64,000 nt of DNA from Hydractinia symbiolongicarpus (taxonomy: Eukaryota; Cnidaria; Hydrozoa; Anthoathecata; Hydractiniidae), in NCBI RefSeq assembly GCF_029227915.1, contig NC_079884.1, positions 5,148,001 through 5,212,000 of the forward strand, in the 5' to 3' direction. Under the pieces are notes generated by a model, which did not search any database, was not told the origin of the DNA, and was given only the letters and a program-made list of their open reading frames with translations. This document shows positions 12,829 to 25,329 of the stretch, piece after piece. The first letter of the stretch is position 1; each line of letters begins with the position of its first letter. A program made the position numbers and the translations under genes.

Positions 12829-14041
12829 GACGCTGAATAAAAGAAGTATAATCGCCGGCAAATGAAAATCCGCGATTTCCGTAAATCCCGGACTCGGCCC
12901 GTATAGTCAAAAGTATACAAAGAAAGTACCCAGGGAGTAAACGCATTTCCAGAACGATTTTTTAAATTATTTTTTCACCACTAAAACGCATAAGACTTGT
13001 AGTTTTTAAAAATGTTTTCATTTTTGATGAGACGCTGAATAAAAGAAGTTTAATGGCCGGCAAACGAAAACCCGCGATTTCCCGTAAATCCCGGGCTTGG
13101 CCCGTATAGTCAAAAGTATACAAAGAAAGTACGCAGGGAGTAAACTCATTTCCCGAACGATTTTTTATATTATTTTTTTACCACTAAACGCATGAGACTT
13201 GTAGTTTTCAAAAATATTTTCATATTTGATGGGACGCTGAATAAAAGAAGTATAATCGCCGGCAAACGAAAGGCCGCGATTTCCGTAAATCCCGGGTTCG
13301 GCCCGTATAGTCAAAAGTATACAAAGAAAGTACCCAGGGAGTAAACTCATTTCCCGAACGATTTTTTAAATTATTTTTTCACCACTAAAACGCATGAGAC
13401 TTGTAGTTTTCAAAAATGTTTTCATTTTTGATGAGACGCTTAATGAAAGAGGTTTAATCGCCGGCAAACGAAATCCCTCGTTTTCCCGTAAATCCGGGGC
13501 TTGGCCCGTATAGTCGAACGTATACAAAGAAAGTACCCAGGGAGTAAACTCATTTCCCGAACGATTTTTTAAATTTTTTTTTCACCACTAAAACGCATGA
13601 GACTTGTAGTTTTTAAAAATGTTTTCATTTTTGATGAGACGCTGAATAAAAGAAGTTTAATCGCCGGCAAACGAAAACCCGCGATTTCCCGTAAATCCCG
13701 GCTTGACCCGTATAGTCAAAAGTATACAAAGAAAGTACCCAGGGAGTAAACTCATTTCCTGAACGATTTTTTAAATTTTTTTTCACCACTAAAACGCATG
13801 AGACTTGTAGTTTTCAAAAATGTTTTCATTTTTGATGAGACGCTTAATGAAAGAGGTTTAATCGCCGGAAAACGAAAACCCGCGATTTCCCGTAAATCCC
13901 GGGCTTGGCCCGTATAGTCGAATGTATACAAAGAAAGTACCCTGTGAGTAAACTCATTTCCAGAACGATTTTTTAAATTATTTTTTCACCACTAAAACGC
14001 ATAAGACTTGTAGTTTTTAAAAATGTTTTCATTTTCGATGA
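12829..14041 (+). repeat. 6-monomer (1,213 bp) duplication, copy 1
   Basis: Repeats at 14,042-15,254. Shared marks: GGCAAATGAAAATCC (about 12,857 and 14,070), AAACGCATTTCCAG (about 12,940 and 14,153), TTTAATGGCCGG (about 13,050 and 14,263), CGAAAGGCCGCG (about 13,267 and 14,480), CCCTCGTTTTCCCG (about 13,474 and 14,687) and CCGGCTTGAC (13,698 and 14,911). Confidence 0.92.
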
Positions 14042-15254
14042 GACGCTGAATAAAAGAAGTATAATCGCCGGCAAATGAAAATCCGCGATTTCCGTAAATC
14101 CCGGACTCGGCCCGTATAGTCAAAAGTATACAAAGAAAGTACCCAGGGAGTAAACGCATTTCCAGAACGATTTTTTAAATTATTTTTTCACCACTAAAAC
14201 GCATAAGACTTGTAGTTTTTAAAAATGTTTTCATTTTTGATGAGACGCTGAATAAAAGAAGTTTAATGGCCGGCAAACGAAAACCCGCGATTTCCCGTAA
14301 ATCCCGGGCTTGGCCCGTATAGTCAAAAGTATACAAAGAAAGTACGCAGGGAGTAAACTCATTTCCCGAACGATTTTTTATATTATTTTTTTACCACTAA
14401 ACGCATGAGACTTGTAGTTTTCAAAAATATTTTCATATTTGATGGGACGCTGAATAAAAGAAGTATAATCGCCGGCAAACGAAAGGCCGCGATTTCCGTA
14501 AATCCCGGGTTCGGCCCGTATAGTCAAAAGTATACAAAGAAAGTACCCAGGGAGTAAACTCATTTCCCGAACGATTTTTTAAATTATTTTTTCACCACTA
14601 AAACGCATGAGACTTGTAGTTTTCAAAAATGTTTTCATTTTTGATGAGACGCTTAATGAAAGAGGTTTAATCGCCGGCAAACGAAATCCCTCGTTTTCCC
14701 GTAAATCCGGGGCTTGGCCCGTATAGTCGAACGTATACAAAGAAAGTACCCAGGGAGTAAACTCATTTCCCGAACGATTTTTTAAATTTTTTTTTCACCA
14801 CTAAAACGCATGAGACTTGTAGTTTTTAAAAATGTTTTCATTTTTGATGAGACGCTGAATAAAAGAAGTTTAATCGCCGGCAAACGAAAACCCGCGATTT
14901 CCCGTAAATCCCGGCTTGACCCGTATAGTCAAAAGTATACAAAGAAAGTACCCAGGGAGTAAACTCATTTCCTGAACGATTTTTTAAATTTTTTTTCACC
15001 ACTAAAACGCATGAGACTTGTAGTTTTCAAAAATGTTTTCATTTTTGATGAGACGCTTAATGAAAGAGGTTTAATCGCCGGAAAACGAAAACCCGCGATT
15101 TCCCGTAAATCCCGGGCTTGGCCCGTATAGTCGAATGTATACAAAGAAAGTACCCTGTGAGTAAACTCATTTCCAGAACGATTTTTTAAATTATTTTTTC
15201 ACCACTAAAACGCATAAGACTTGTAGTTTTTAAAAATGTTTTCATTTTCGATGA
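14042..15254 (+). repeat. 6-monomer (1,213 bp) duplication, copy 2
   Basis: Second copy of 12,829-14,041; identity ends at 15,269 (AAAGAAGTA against AAAGTAGTT). Its last part is reused in the next duplication: about 14.84-15.59 kb matches 15.65-16.40 kb at an offset of 809-810 bp (4 monomers), including TTTAATCGGCGG near 15,273 and 16,083. Confidence 0.9.
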
Positions 15255-17223
15255 GACGCTGAATAAAAGTAGTTTAATCGGCGGCAAACGAAAACCCGCG
15301 ATTTCCCGTAAATCCCGGCTTGGCCCGTATAGTCAAAAGTATACAAAGAAAGTACCCAGGGAGTAAACTCATTTCCCGAACGATTTTTTAAATTTTTTTT
15401 TTACCACTAAAACGCATGAGACTTGTAGTTTTCAAAAATTTTTTCATTTTTGATGAGACGCTTAATGAAAGAGGTTTAATCGCCGGCAAACGAAAACCCG
15501 CGATTTCCCGTAAATCCTGGGCTTGGCCCGTATAGTCAAAACTATACAAAGAAAGTACCCAGGGAGTAAACTCATTTCCCGAACGATTTTTTAAATTTTT
15601 TTTTCACCACTAAAACGCATAAGACTTGTAGTTTTTGAAAATGTTTACATTTTTGATGAGACGCTGAATAAAAGAAGTTTAATCGCCGGCAAACGAAAAC
15701 CCGCGATTTCCCGTAAATCCCGGCTTGACCCGTATAGTCAAAAGTATACAAAGAAAGTACCCAGGGAGTAAACTCATTTCCTGAACGATTTTTTAAATTT
15801 TTTTTTCACCACTAAAACGCATGAGACTTGTAGTTTTCAAAATTGTTTTCATTTTTGATGAGACGCTTAATGAAAGAGGTTTAATCGCCGGAAAACGAAA
15901 ACCCGCGATTTCCCGTAAATCCCGGGCTTGGCCCGTATAGTCGAATGTATACAAAGAAAGTACCCTGTGAGTAAACTCATTTCCAGAACGATTTTTTAAA
16001 TTATTTTTTCACCACTAAAACGCATAAGACTTGTAGTTTTTAAAAATGTTTTCATTTTCGATGAGACGCTGAATAAAAGTAGTTTAATCGGCGGCAAACG
16101 AAAACCCGCGATTTCCCGTAAATCCCGGCTTGGCCCGTATAGTCAAAAGTATACAAAGAAAGTACCCAGGAAGTAAACTCATTTCCCGAACGATTTTTTA
16201 AATTTTTTTTTTACCACTAAAACGCATGAGACTTGTAGTTTTCAAAAATTTTTTCATTTTTGATGAGACGCTTAATGAAAGAGGTTTAATCGCCGGCAAA
16301 CGAAAACCCGCGATTTCCCGTAAATCCCGGGCTTGGCCCGTATAGTCAAAACTATACAAAGAAAGTACCCAGGGAGTAAACTCATTTCCCGAACGATTTT
16401 TTAAATTACTTTTTCACCACTAAAACGCATGAGACTTGTAGTTTTTAAAAATGTTTTCATTTTTGATGAGACGCTGAATAAAAGAAGTTTAATCGCCGGG
16501 AAACGAAAACCTGCGATTTCCCGTTAATCTTGGACTCGGCCCGTATAGTCAAAAGTATACAAAGAAAGTACCCAGGGAGTAAACTCATTTCCCAAACGAT
16601 TTTTTAAATTATTATTTCACCACTAAAACGCATGAGACTTGTAGTTTTTGAAAATGTTTTTATTTTTGATGAGACGCTGAATAAAAGTAGTTTAATCGCC
16701 GGCAAACGAAAACCCGCGATTTCCCGTAAATCCCGGCTTGGCCCGTATAGTCAAAAGTATACAAAGAAAGTACCCAGGGAGTAAACTCATTTCCCGAACG
16801 ATTTTTTAAATTTTTTTTTCACCACTAAAACGCATGAGACTTGTAGTTTTCAAAAATGTTTTCATTTTTGATGAGACGCTTAATGAAAGAGGATTAATCG
16901 CCGGCAAACTAAAACCCGCGATTTCCCGTAAATCCCGGACTTGGCCCGTATAGTCAAAAGTATACAAAGAAAGTACCCAGGGAGTAAACTCATTTCCCGA
17001 ACGATTTTTTAAATTACTTTTTCACCACTAAAACGCATGAGACTTGTAGTTTTCAAGAATGTTTTCATTTTTGATGAGACGCTGAATAAAAGAAGTTTAA
17101 TCGCCGGCAAACGAAAACCCGCGATTTCCCGTAAATCCCGGGCTTGGCCCGTATAGTCAAAAGTATGCAAAGAAAGTACCCAGGGAGTAAACTCATTTCC
17201 CGAACGATTTTTTATATTATTTT

Positions 17224-17424
17224 TTTACCACTAAACGCATGAGACTTGTAGTTTTCAAAAATATTTTCATATTTGATGGGACGCTGAATAAAAGAAGTAT
17301 AATCGCCGGCAAACGAAAATCCGCGATTTCCCGTAAATTCCGGGTTCGGCCCGTATAGTCAAAAGTATACAAAGAAAGTACCCAGGGAGTAAACTCATTT
17401 CCCGAACGATTTTTTAAATTACTT
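17224..17424 (+). repeat. Monomer class C, short variant with ATATTT and GGGACGC
   Basis: A distinct 201-bp subfamily. Compared with the reference it has TTTACCACTAAACG (one A missing), AAATATTTTCATATTTGATG, GGGACGC and AAGTATAATCG, and the preceding tail reads TTTTTTATATTATT. These linked changes travel together. Other left-arm copies lie near 5,875, 9,730, 12,770, 13,175, 14,390, 18,845, 20,060 and 22,895. Inverted copies lie near 39,480, 41,515, 42,530, 48,800, 50,840, 51,850, 58,740 and 59,550, with a partly recombined one near 35,450. Confidence 0.88.
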
Positions 17425-17627
17425 TTTCACCACTAAAACGCATGAGACTTGTAGTTTTCAAAAATGTTTTCATTTTTGATGAGACGCTTAATGAAAGAGG
17501 TTTAATCGCCGGCAAACGAAATCCCGCGTTTTCCCGTAAATCCGGGGCTTGGCCCGTATAGTCGAACGTATACAAAGAAAGTACCCAGGGAGTAAACTCA
17601 TTTCCCGAACGATTTTTTAAATTATTT

Positions 17628-17829
17628 TTTCACCACTAAAACCGTGAGACTTGTAGTTTTCAAAAATGTTTTCATTTTTGATGAGACGCTGAATAAAAGA
17701 AGTTTAATCGCCGGCAAACGAAAACCCGCGATTTCCCGTAAATCCCGGGCTTGGCCCGTATAGTCGAATGTATACAAAGAAAGTACCCAGGGAGTAAACT
17801 CATTTCCCGAACGATTTTTTAAATTTTTT
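17628..17829 (+). repeat. Monomer class D with ACCGTGAG head
   Basis: The head reads CTAAAACCGTGAGAC where the reference has CTAAAACGCATGAGAC, a net loss of one base. Copies lie near 17,640, 19,260, 20,475, 22,095, 23,315, 26,355 and 27,770. Inverted counterparts lie near 38,930 (CTCACGGTTTTAG) and, with one more change, near 34,675 and 35,080 (CTAACGGTTTTAG). On the left it typically follows a class B copy containing CGCGTTTTCCCG, so a multi-monomer haplotype is being copied. Confidence 0.85.
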
Positions 17830-18032
17830 TTTCACCACTAAAACGCATGAGACTTGTAGTTTTCAAAAATGTTTTCATTTTTGATGAGACGCTTAATGAA
17901 AGAGGTTTAATCGCCGGCAAACGAAAACCCGCGATTTCCCGTAAATCCCGGGCTTGGCCCGTATAGTCAAAACTATACAAAGAAAGTACCCAGGGAGTAA
18001 ACTCATTTCCCGAACGATTTTTTAAATTACTT
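17830..18032 (+). repeat. Monomer class B (GCTTAATGAAAGAGG) example
   Basis: A common subfamily. The block after GATGAGAC reads GCTTAATGAAAGAGGTTTAA instead of GCTGAATAAAAGAAGTTTAA, and is often joined to CCGGAAAACG or to a CGAATG in place of CAAAAG after TATAGT. The class occurs in both arms (for example near 690, 3,500, 13,440 and 25,600 on the left and, inverted, near 34,020, 38,270 and 60,560 on the right). It therefore predates or was carried through the inversion. Confidence 0.85.
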
Positions 18033-19492
18033 TTTCACCACTAAAACGCATGAGACTTGTAGTTTTTAAAAATGTTTTCATTTTTGATGAGACGCTGAAT
18101 AAAAGAAGTTTAATCGCCGGGAAACGAAAACCTGCGATTTCCCGTTAATCTTGGACTCGGCCCGTATAGTCAAAAGTATACAAAGAAAGTACCCAGGGAG
18201 TAAACTCATTTCCCAAACGATTTTTTAAATTATTATTTCACCACTAAAACGCATGAGACTTGTAGTTTTTGAAAATGTTTTTATTTTTGATGAGACGCTG
18301 AATAAAAGTAGTTTAATCGCCGGCAAACGAAAACCCGCGATTTCCCGTAAATCCCGGCTTGGCCCGTATAGTCAAAAGTATACAAAGAAAGTACCCAGGG
18401 AGTAAACTCATTTCCCGAACGATTTTTTAAATTTTTTTTTCACCACTAAAACGCATGAGACTTGTAGTTTTCAAAAATGTTTTCATTTTTGATGAGACGC
18501 TTAATGAAAGAGGATTAATCGCCGGCAAACTAAAACCCGCGATTTCCCGTAAATCCCGGACTTGGCCCGTATAGTCAAAAGTATACAAAGAAAGTACCCA
18601 GGGAGTAAACTCATTTCCCGAACGATTTTTTAAATTACTTTTTCACCACTAAAACGCATGAGACTTGTAGTTTTCAAGAATGTTTTCATTTTTGATGAGA
18701 CGCTGAATAAAAGAAGTTTAATCGCCGGCAAACGAAAACCCGCGATTTCCCGTAAATCCCGGGCTTGGCCCGTATAGTCAAAAGTATGCAAAGAAAGTAC
18801 CCAGGGAGTAAACTCATTTCCCGAACGATTTTTTATATTATTTTTTTACCACTAAACGCATGAGACTTGTAGTTTTCAAAAATATTTTCATATTTGATGG
18901 GACGCTGAATAAAAGAAGTATAATCGCCGGCAAACGAAAATCCGCGATTTCCCGTAAATTCCGGGTTCGGCCCGTATAGTCAAAAGTATACAAAGAAAGT
19001 ACCCAGGGAGTAAACTCATTTCCCGAACGATTTTTTAAATTACTTTTTCACCACTAAAACGCATGAGACTTGTAGTTTTCAAAAATGTTTTCATTTTTGA
19101 TGAGACGCTTAATGAAAGAGGTTTAATCGCCGGCAAACGAAATCCCGCGTTTTCCCGTAAATCCGGGGCTTGGCCCGTATAGTCGAACGTATACAAAGAA
19201 AGTACCCAGGGAGTAAACTCATTTCCCGAACGATTTTTTAAATTATTTTTTCACCACTAAAACCGTGAGACTTGTAGTTTTCAAAAATGTTTTCATTTTT
19301 GATGAGACGCTGAATAAAAGAAGTTTAATCGCCGGCAAACGAAAACCCGCGATTTCCCGTAAATCCCGGGCTTGGCCCGTATAGTCGAATGTATACAAAG
19401 AAAGTACCCAGGGAGTAAACTCATTTCCCGAACGATTTTTTAAATTTTTTTTTCACCACTAAAACGCATGAGACTTGTAGTTTTCAAAAATG
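17872..19492 (+). repeat. 8-monomer (1,621 bp) duplication, copy 2
   Basis: Second copy of 16,251-17,871. I saw no substitutions in the marks checked. Identity ends at 19,509, before GATGAGG against GATGAGA. Confidence 0.92.
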
Positions 19493-19598
19493 TTTTCATT
19501 TTTGATGAGGCGCTTAATGAAAGAGGTTTAATCGCCGGCAAACGAAAACCCGCGATTTCCCGTAAATCCAGGGCTTGGCCCGTATAGTCAAAAGTATA

Positions 19599-22435
19599 CA
19601 AAGAAAGTACCCAGGGAGTAAACTCATTTCCCGAACGATTTTTTAAATTACTTTTTCACCACTAAAACGCATGAGACTTGTAGTTTTTAAAAATGTTTTC
19701 ATTTTTGATGAGACGCTGAATAAAAGAAGTTTAATTGCCGGGAAACGATAACCTGCGATTTCCCGTAAATCCTGGACTCGGCCCGTATAGTCAAAAGTAT
19801 ACAAAGAAAGTACCCAGGGAGTAAACTCATTTTCCAAACGATTTTTTAAATTATTATTTCACCACAAAAACGCATGAGACTTGTAGTTTTCAAGAATGTT
19901 TTCATTTTTGATGAGACGCTGAATAAAAGAAGTTTAATCGCCGGCAAACGAAAACCCGCGATTTCCCGTAAATCCCGGGCTTGGCCCGTATAGTCAAAAG
20001 TATGCAAAGAAAGTACCCAGGGAGTAAACTCATTTCCCGAACGATTTTTTATATTATTTTTTTACCACTAAACGCATGAGACTTGTAGTTTTCAAAAATA
20101 TTTTCATATTTGATGGGACGCTGAATAAAAGAAGTATAATCGCCGGCAAACGAAAATCCGCGATTTCCCGTAAATCCCGGGTTCGGCCCGTATAGTCAAA
20201 AGTATACAAAGAAAGTACCCAGGGAGTAAACTCATTTCCCGAACGATTTTTTAAATTACTTTTTCACCACTAAAACGCGTGAGACTTGTAGTTTTCAAAA
20301 ATGTTTTCATTTTTGATGAGACGCTTAATGAAAGAGGTTTAATCGCCGGCAAACGAAATCCCGCGTTTTCCCGTAAATCCGGGGCTTGGCCCGTATAGTC
20401 GAACGTATACAAAGAAAGTACCCAGGGAGTAAACTCATTTCCCGAACGATTTTTTAAATTATTTTTTCACCACTAAAACCGTGAGACTTGTAGTTTTCAA
20501 AAATGTTTTCATTTTTGATGAGACGCTGAATAAAAGAAGTTTAATCGCCGGCAAACGAAAACCCGCGATTTCCCGTAAATCCCGGGCTTGGCCCGTATAG
20601 TCGAATGTATACAAAGAAAGTACCCAGGGAGTAAACTCATTTCCCGAACGATTTTTTAAATTTTTTTTTCACCACTAAAACGCATGAGACTTGTAGTTTT
20701 CAAAAATGTTTTCATTTTTGATGAGACGCTTAATGAAAGAGGTTTAATCGCCGGAAAACGAAAACCCGCGATTTCCCGTAAATCCCGGGCTTGGCCCGTA
20801 TAGTCGAATGTATACAAAGAAAGTACCCTGTGAGTAAACTCATTTCCCGAACGATTTTTTAAATTATTTTTTCACCACTAAAACGCATAAGACTTGTAGT
20901 TTTTAAAAATGTTTTCATTTTTGATGAGATGCTGAATAAAAGTAGTTTAATCGCCGGCAAACGAAAACCCGCGATTTCCCGTAAATCCCGGCTTGGCCCG
21001 TATAGTCAAAAGTATACAAAGAAAGTACCCAGGGAGTAAACTCTTTTCCCGAACGATTTTTTAAATTATTTTTTCACCACTAAAACGCATGAGACTTGTA
21101 GTTTTCAAAAATGTTTTCATTTTTGATGAGACGCTGAATAAAAGCAGTTTAATCGCCGGCAAACGAAAATCTGCGATTTCCCGTAAATCCCGGGCTTGGC
21201 ACGTATAGTGGAAGGTATACAAAGAAAGTACCCTGTAAGTAAACTCATTTCCAGAACGATTTTTAAAATTTTTTTTTCACCACTAAAACGCATGAGACTT
21301 GTAGTTTTTAAAAATGTTTTCATTTTTGATGAGACGCTTAATGAAAGAGGTTTAATCGCCGGAAAACGAAAACCCGCGATTTCCCGTAAATCCCGGGCTT
21401 GGCCCGTATAGTCGAATGTATACAAAGAAAGTACCCTGTGAGTAAACTCATTTCCAGAACGATTTTTTAAATTTTTTTTTCACCACTAAAACGCATGAGA
21501 CTTGTAGTTTTCAAAAATGTTTTCATTTTTGATGAGACGCTTAATAAAAGAGGTTTAATCGCCGGAAAACGAAAACCCGCGATTTCCCGTAAATCCCGGG
21601 CTTGGCCCGTATAGTCGAATGTATACAAAGAAAGTACCCTGTGAGTAAACTCATTTCCAGAACGATTTTTTAAATTATTTTTTCACCACTAAAACGCATA
21701 AGACTTGTAGTTTTTAAAAATGTTTTCATTTTTGATGAGACGCTGAATAAAAGTAGTTTAATCGCCGGCAAACGAAAACCCGCGATTTCCCGTAAATCCC
21801 GGCTTGGCCCGTATAGTCAAAAGTATACAAAGAAAGTACCCAGGGAGTAAACTCATTTCCCGAACGATTTTTTAAATTACTTTTTCACCACTAAAACGCA
21901 TGAGACTTGTAGTTTTCAAAAATGTTTTCATTTTTGATGAGACGCTTAATGAAAGAGGTTTAATCGCCGGCAAACGAAATCCCGCGTTTTCCCGTAAATC
22001 CGGGGCTTGGCCCGTATAGTCGAACGTATACAAAGAAAGTACCCAGGGAGTAAACTCATTTCCCGAACGATTTTTTAAATTATTTTTTCACCACTAAAAC
22101 CGTGAGACTTGTAGTTTTCAAAAATGTTTTCATTTTTGATGAGACGCTGAATAAAAGAAGTTTAATCGCCGGCAAACGAAAACCCGCGATTTCCCGTAAA
22201 TCCCGGGCTTGGCCCGTATAGTCGAATGTATACAAAGAAAGTACCCAGGGAGTAAACTCATTTCCCGAACGATTTTTTAATTTTTTTTTTCACCACTAAA
22301 ACGCATGAGACTTGTAGTTTTCAAAAATGTTTTCATTTTTGATGAGACGCTTAATGAAAGAGGTTTAATCGCCGGCAAACGAAAACCCGCGATTTCCCGT
22401 AAATCCCGGGCTTGGCCCGTATAGTCAAAAGTATG
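19599..22435 (+). repeat. 14-monomer (2,837 bp) duplication, copy 1
   Basis: The tract 19,599-21,879 matches 22,436-24,716. Marks include TTAATTGCCGGGAAACGATA (about 19,732 and 22,569), CACCACAAAAACGC (about 19,860 and 22,697), TGAGATGCTG (about 20,926 and 23,763) and GTATAGTGGAAGG (about 21,203 and 24,040). A few substitutions separate the copies, such as AAATCTGCG at about 21,168 against AAATCCGCG. The last three monomers of this copy instead resemble 20.26-20.87 kb. Confidence 0.9.
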
Positions 22436-24716
22436 CAAAGAAAGTACCCAGGGAGTAAACTCATTTCCCGAACGATTTTTTAAATTACTTTTTCACCACT
22501 AAAACGCATGAGACTTGTAGTTTTTAAAAATGTTTTCATTTTTGATGAGACGCTGAATAAAAGAAGTTTAATTGCCGGGAAACGATAACCTGCGATTTCC
22601 CGTAAATCCTGGACTCGGCCCGTATAGTCAAAAGTATACAAAGAAAGTACCCAGGGAGTAAACTCATTTTCCAAACGATTTTTTAAATTATTATTTCACC
22701 ACAAAAACGCATGAGACTTGTAGTTTTCAAGAATGTTTTCATTTTTGATGAGACGCTGAATAAAAGAAGTTTAATCGCCGGCAAACGAAAACCCGCGATT
22801 TCCCGTAAATCCCGGGCTTGGCCCGTATAGTCAAAAGTATGCAAAGAAAGTACCCAGGGAGTAAACTCATTTCCCGAACGATTTTTTATATTATTTTTTT
22901 ACCACTAAACGCATGAGACTTGTAGTTTTCAAAAATATTTTCATATTTGATGGGACGCTGAATAAAAGAAGTATAATCGCCGGCAAACGAAAATCCGCGA
23001 TTTCCCGTAAATCCCGGGTTCGGCCCGTATAGTCAAAAGTATACAAAGAAAGTACCCAGGGAGTAAACTCATTTCCCGAACGATTTTTTAAATTACTTTT
23101 TCACCACTAAAACGCGTGAGACTTGTAGTTTTCAAAAATGTTTTCATTTTTGATGAGACGCTTAATGAAAGAGGTTTAATCGCCGGCAAACGAAATCCCG
23201 CGTTTTCCCGTAAATCCGGGGCTTGGCCCGTATAGTCGAACGTATACAAAGAAAGTACCCAGGGAGTAAACTCATTTCCCGAACGATTTTTTAAATTATT
23301 TTTTCACCACTAAAACCGTGAGACTTGTAGTTTTCAAAAATGTTTTCATTTTTGATGAGACGCTGAATAAAAGAAGTTTAATCGCCGGCAAACGAAAACC
23401 CGCGATTTCCCGTAAATCCCGGTCTTGGCCTGTATAGTCGAATGTATACAAAGAAAGTACCCAGGGAGTAAACTCATTTCCCGAACGATTTTTTAAATTT
23501 TTTTTTCACCACTAAAACGCATGAGACTTGTAGTTTTCAAAAATGTTTTCATTTTTGATGAGACGCTTAATGAAAGAGGTTTAATCGCCGGAAAACGAAA
23601 ACCCGCGATTTCCCGTAAATCCCGGGCTTGGCCCGTATAGTCGAATGTATACAAAGAAAGTACCCTGTGAGTAAACTCATTTCCCGAACGATTTTTTAAA
23701 TTATTTTTTCACCACTAAAACGCATAAGACTTGTAGTTTTTAAAAATGTTTTCATTTTTGATGAGATGCTGAATAAAAGTAGTTTAATCGCCGGCAAACG
23801 AAAACCCGCGATTTCCCGTAAATCCCGGCTTGGCCCGTATAGTCAAAAGTATACAAAGAAAGTATCCAGGGAGTAAACTCTTTTCCCGAACGATTTTTTA
23901 AATTATTTTTTCACCACTAAAACGCATGAGACTTGTAGTTTTCAAAAATGTTTTCATTTTTGATGAGACGCTGAATAAAAGCAGTTTAATCGCCGGCAAA
24001 CGAAAATCCGCGATTTCCCGTAAATCCCGGGCTTGGCACGTATAGTGGAAGGTATACAAAGAAAGTACCCTGTAAGTAAACTCATTTCCAGAACGATTTT
24101 TAAAATTTTTTTTTCACCACTAAAACGCATGAGACTTGTAGTTTTTAAAAATGTTTTCATTTTTGATGAGACGCTTAATGAAAGAGGTTTAATCGCCGGA
24201 AAACGAAAACCCGCGATTTCCCGTAAATCCCGGGCTTGGCCCGTATAGTCGAATGTATACAAAGAAAGTACCCTGTGAGTAAACTCATTTCCAGAACGAT
24301 TTTTTAAATTTTTTTTTCACCACTAAAACGCATGAGACTTGTAGTTTTCAAAAATGTTTTCATTTTTGATGAGACGCTTAATAAAAGAGGTTTAATCGCC
24401 GGAAAACGAAAACCCGCGATTTCCCGTAAATCCCGGGCTTGGCCCGTATAGTCGAATGTATACAAAGAAAGTACCCTGTGAGTAAACTCATTTCCAGAAC
24501 GATTTTTTAAATTATTTTTTCACCACTAAAACGCATAAGACTTGTAGTTTTTAAAAATGTTTTCATTTTTGATGAGACGCTGAATAAAAGTAGTTTAATC
24601 GCCGGCAAACGAAAACCCGCGATTTCCCGTAAATCCCGGCTTGGCCCGTATAGTCAAAAGTATACAAAGAAAGTACCCAGGGAGTAAACTCATTTCCCGA
24701 ACGATTTTTTAAATTA
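22436..24716 (+). repeat. 14-monomer duplication, copy 2 (2,281 bp identity tract)
   Basis: Second copy of 19,599-21,879. It has private changes such as CGGTCTTGGCCTG near 23,421 and AGTATCCAGG near 23,862. Identity ends where AAATTAC (21,880) is replaced by AAATTAT (24,717). Confidence 0.9.
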
Positions 24717-25329
24717 TTTTTTCACCACTAAAACGCATGAGACTTGTAGTTTTCAAAAATGTTTTCATTTTTGATGAGACGCTGAATAAAAGAAGTTTAA
24801 TCGCCGGCAAACGAAAACCCGCGATTTCCCGTAAATCCCGGGCTTGGCCCGTATAGTCAAAAGTATACAAAGAAAGTACCCAGGGAGTAAACTCATTTCC
24901 CGAACGATTTTTTAAATTACTTTTTCACCACTAAAACGCATGAGACTTGTAGTTTTTAAAAATGTTTTCATTTTTGATGAGTCGCTGAATAAAAGAAGTT
25001 TAATCGCCGGGAAACAAAAACCTGCGATTTCCCGTAAATCCTGGAATCGGCCCGTATAGTCAAAAGTATACAAAGAAAGTACCCAGGGAGTAAACTCATT
25101 TCCCAAACGATTTTTTAAATTATTATTTCACCACTAAAACGCATGAGACTTGTAGTTTTCAAGAATGTTTTCATTTTTGATGAGACGCTGAATAAAAGCA
25201 GTTTAATCGCCGGCAAACGAAAATCCGCGATTTCCCGTAAATCCCGGGCTTGGCACGTATAGTGGAAGGTATACAAAGAAAGTACCCTGTAAGTAAACTC
25301 ATTTCCAGAACGATTTTTTAAATTATTTT

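Larger units (their letters stand above)
16251..17871 (+). repeat. 8-monomer (1,621 bp) duplication, copy 1
   Basis: Repeats at 17,872-19,492. Shared marks: AAACTATACAAAG (16,350 and 17,971), GTTAATCTTGGACTC (about 16,523 and 18,144), TTTTTGAAAATGTTTTTATT (about 16,645 and 18,266), AGTATGCAAAG (about 17,162 and 18,783) and ACCGTGAG (about 17,640 and 19,261). The edge is a single base: T at 16,250 against G at 17,871. Confidence 0.92.

Noticed and set aside
13290-13320. GGGTTCGGCCC resembling an RNA polymerase III B box or tRNA T-arm
   Set aside because: Only some class C copies have it, there is no matching A box or cloverleaf, and the conserved A after TTCG is absent.
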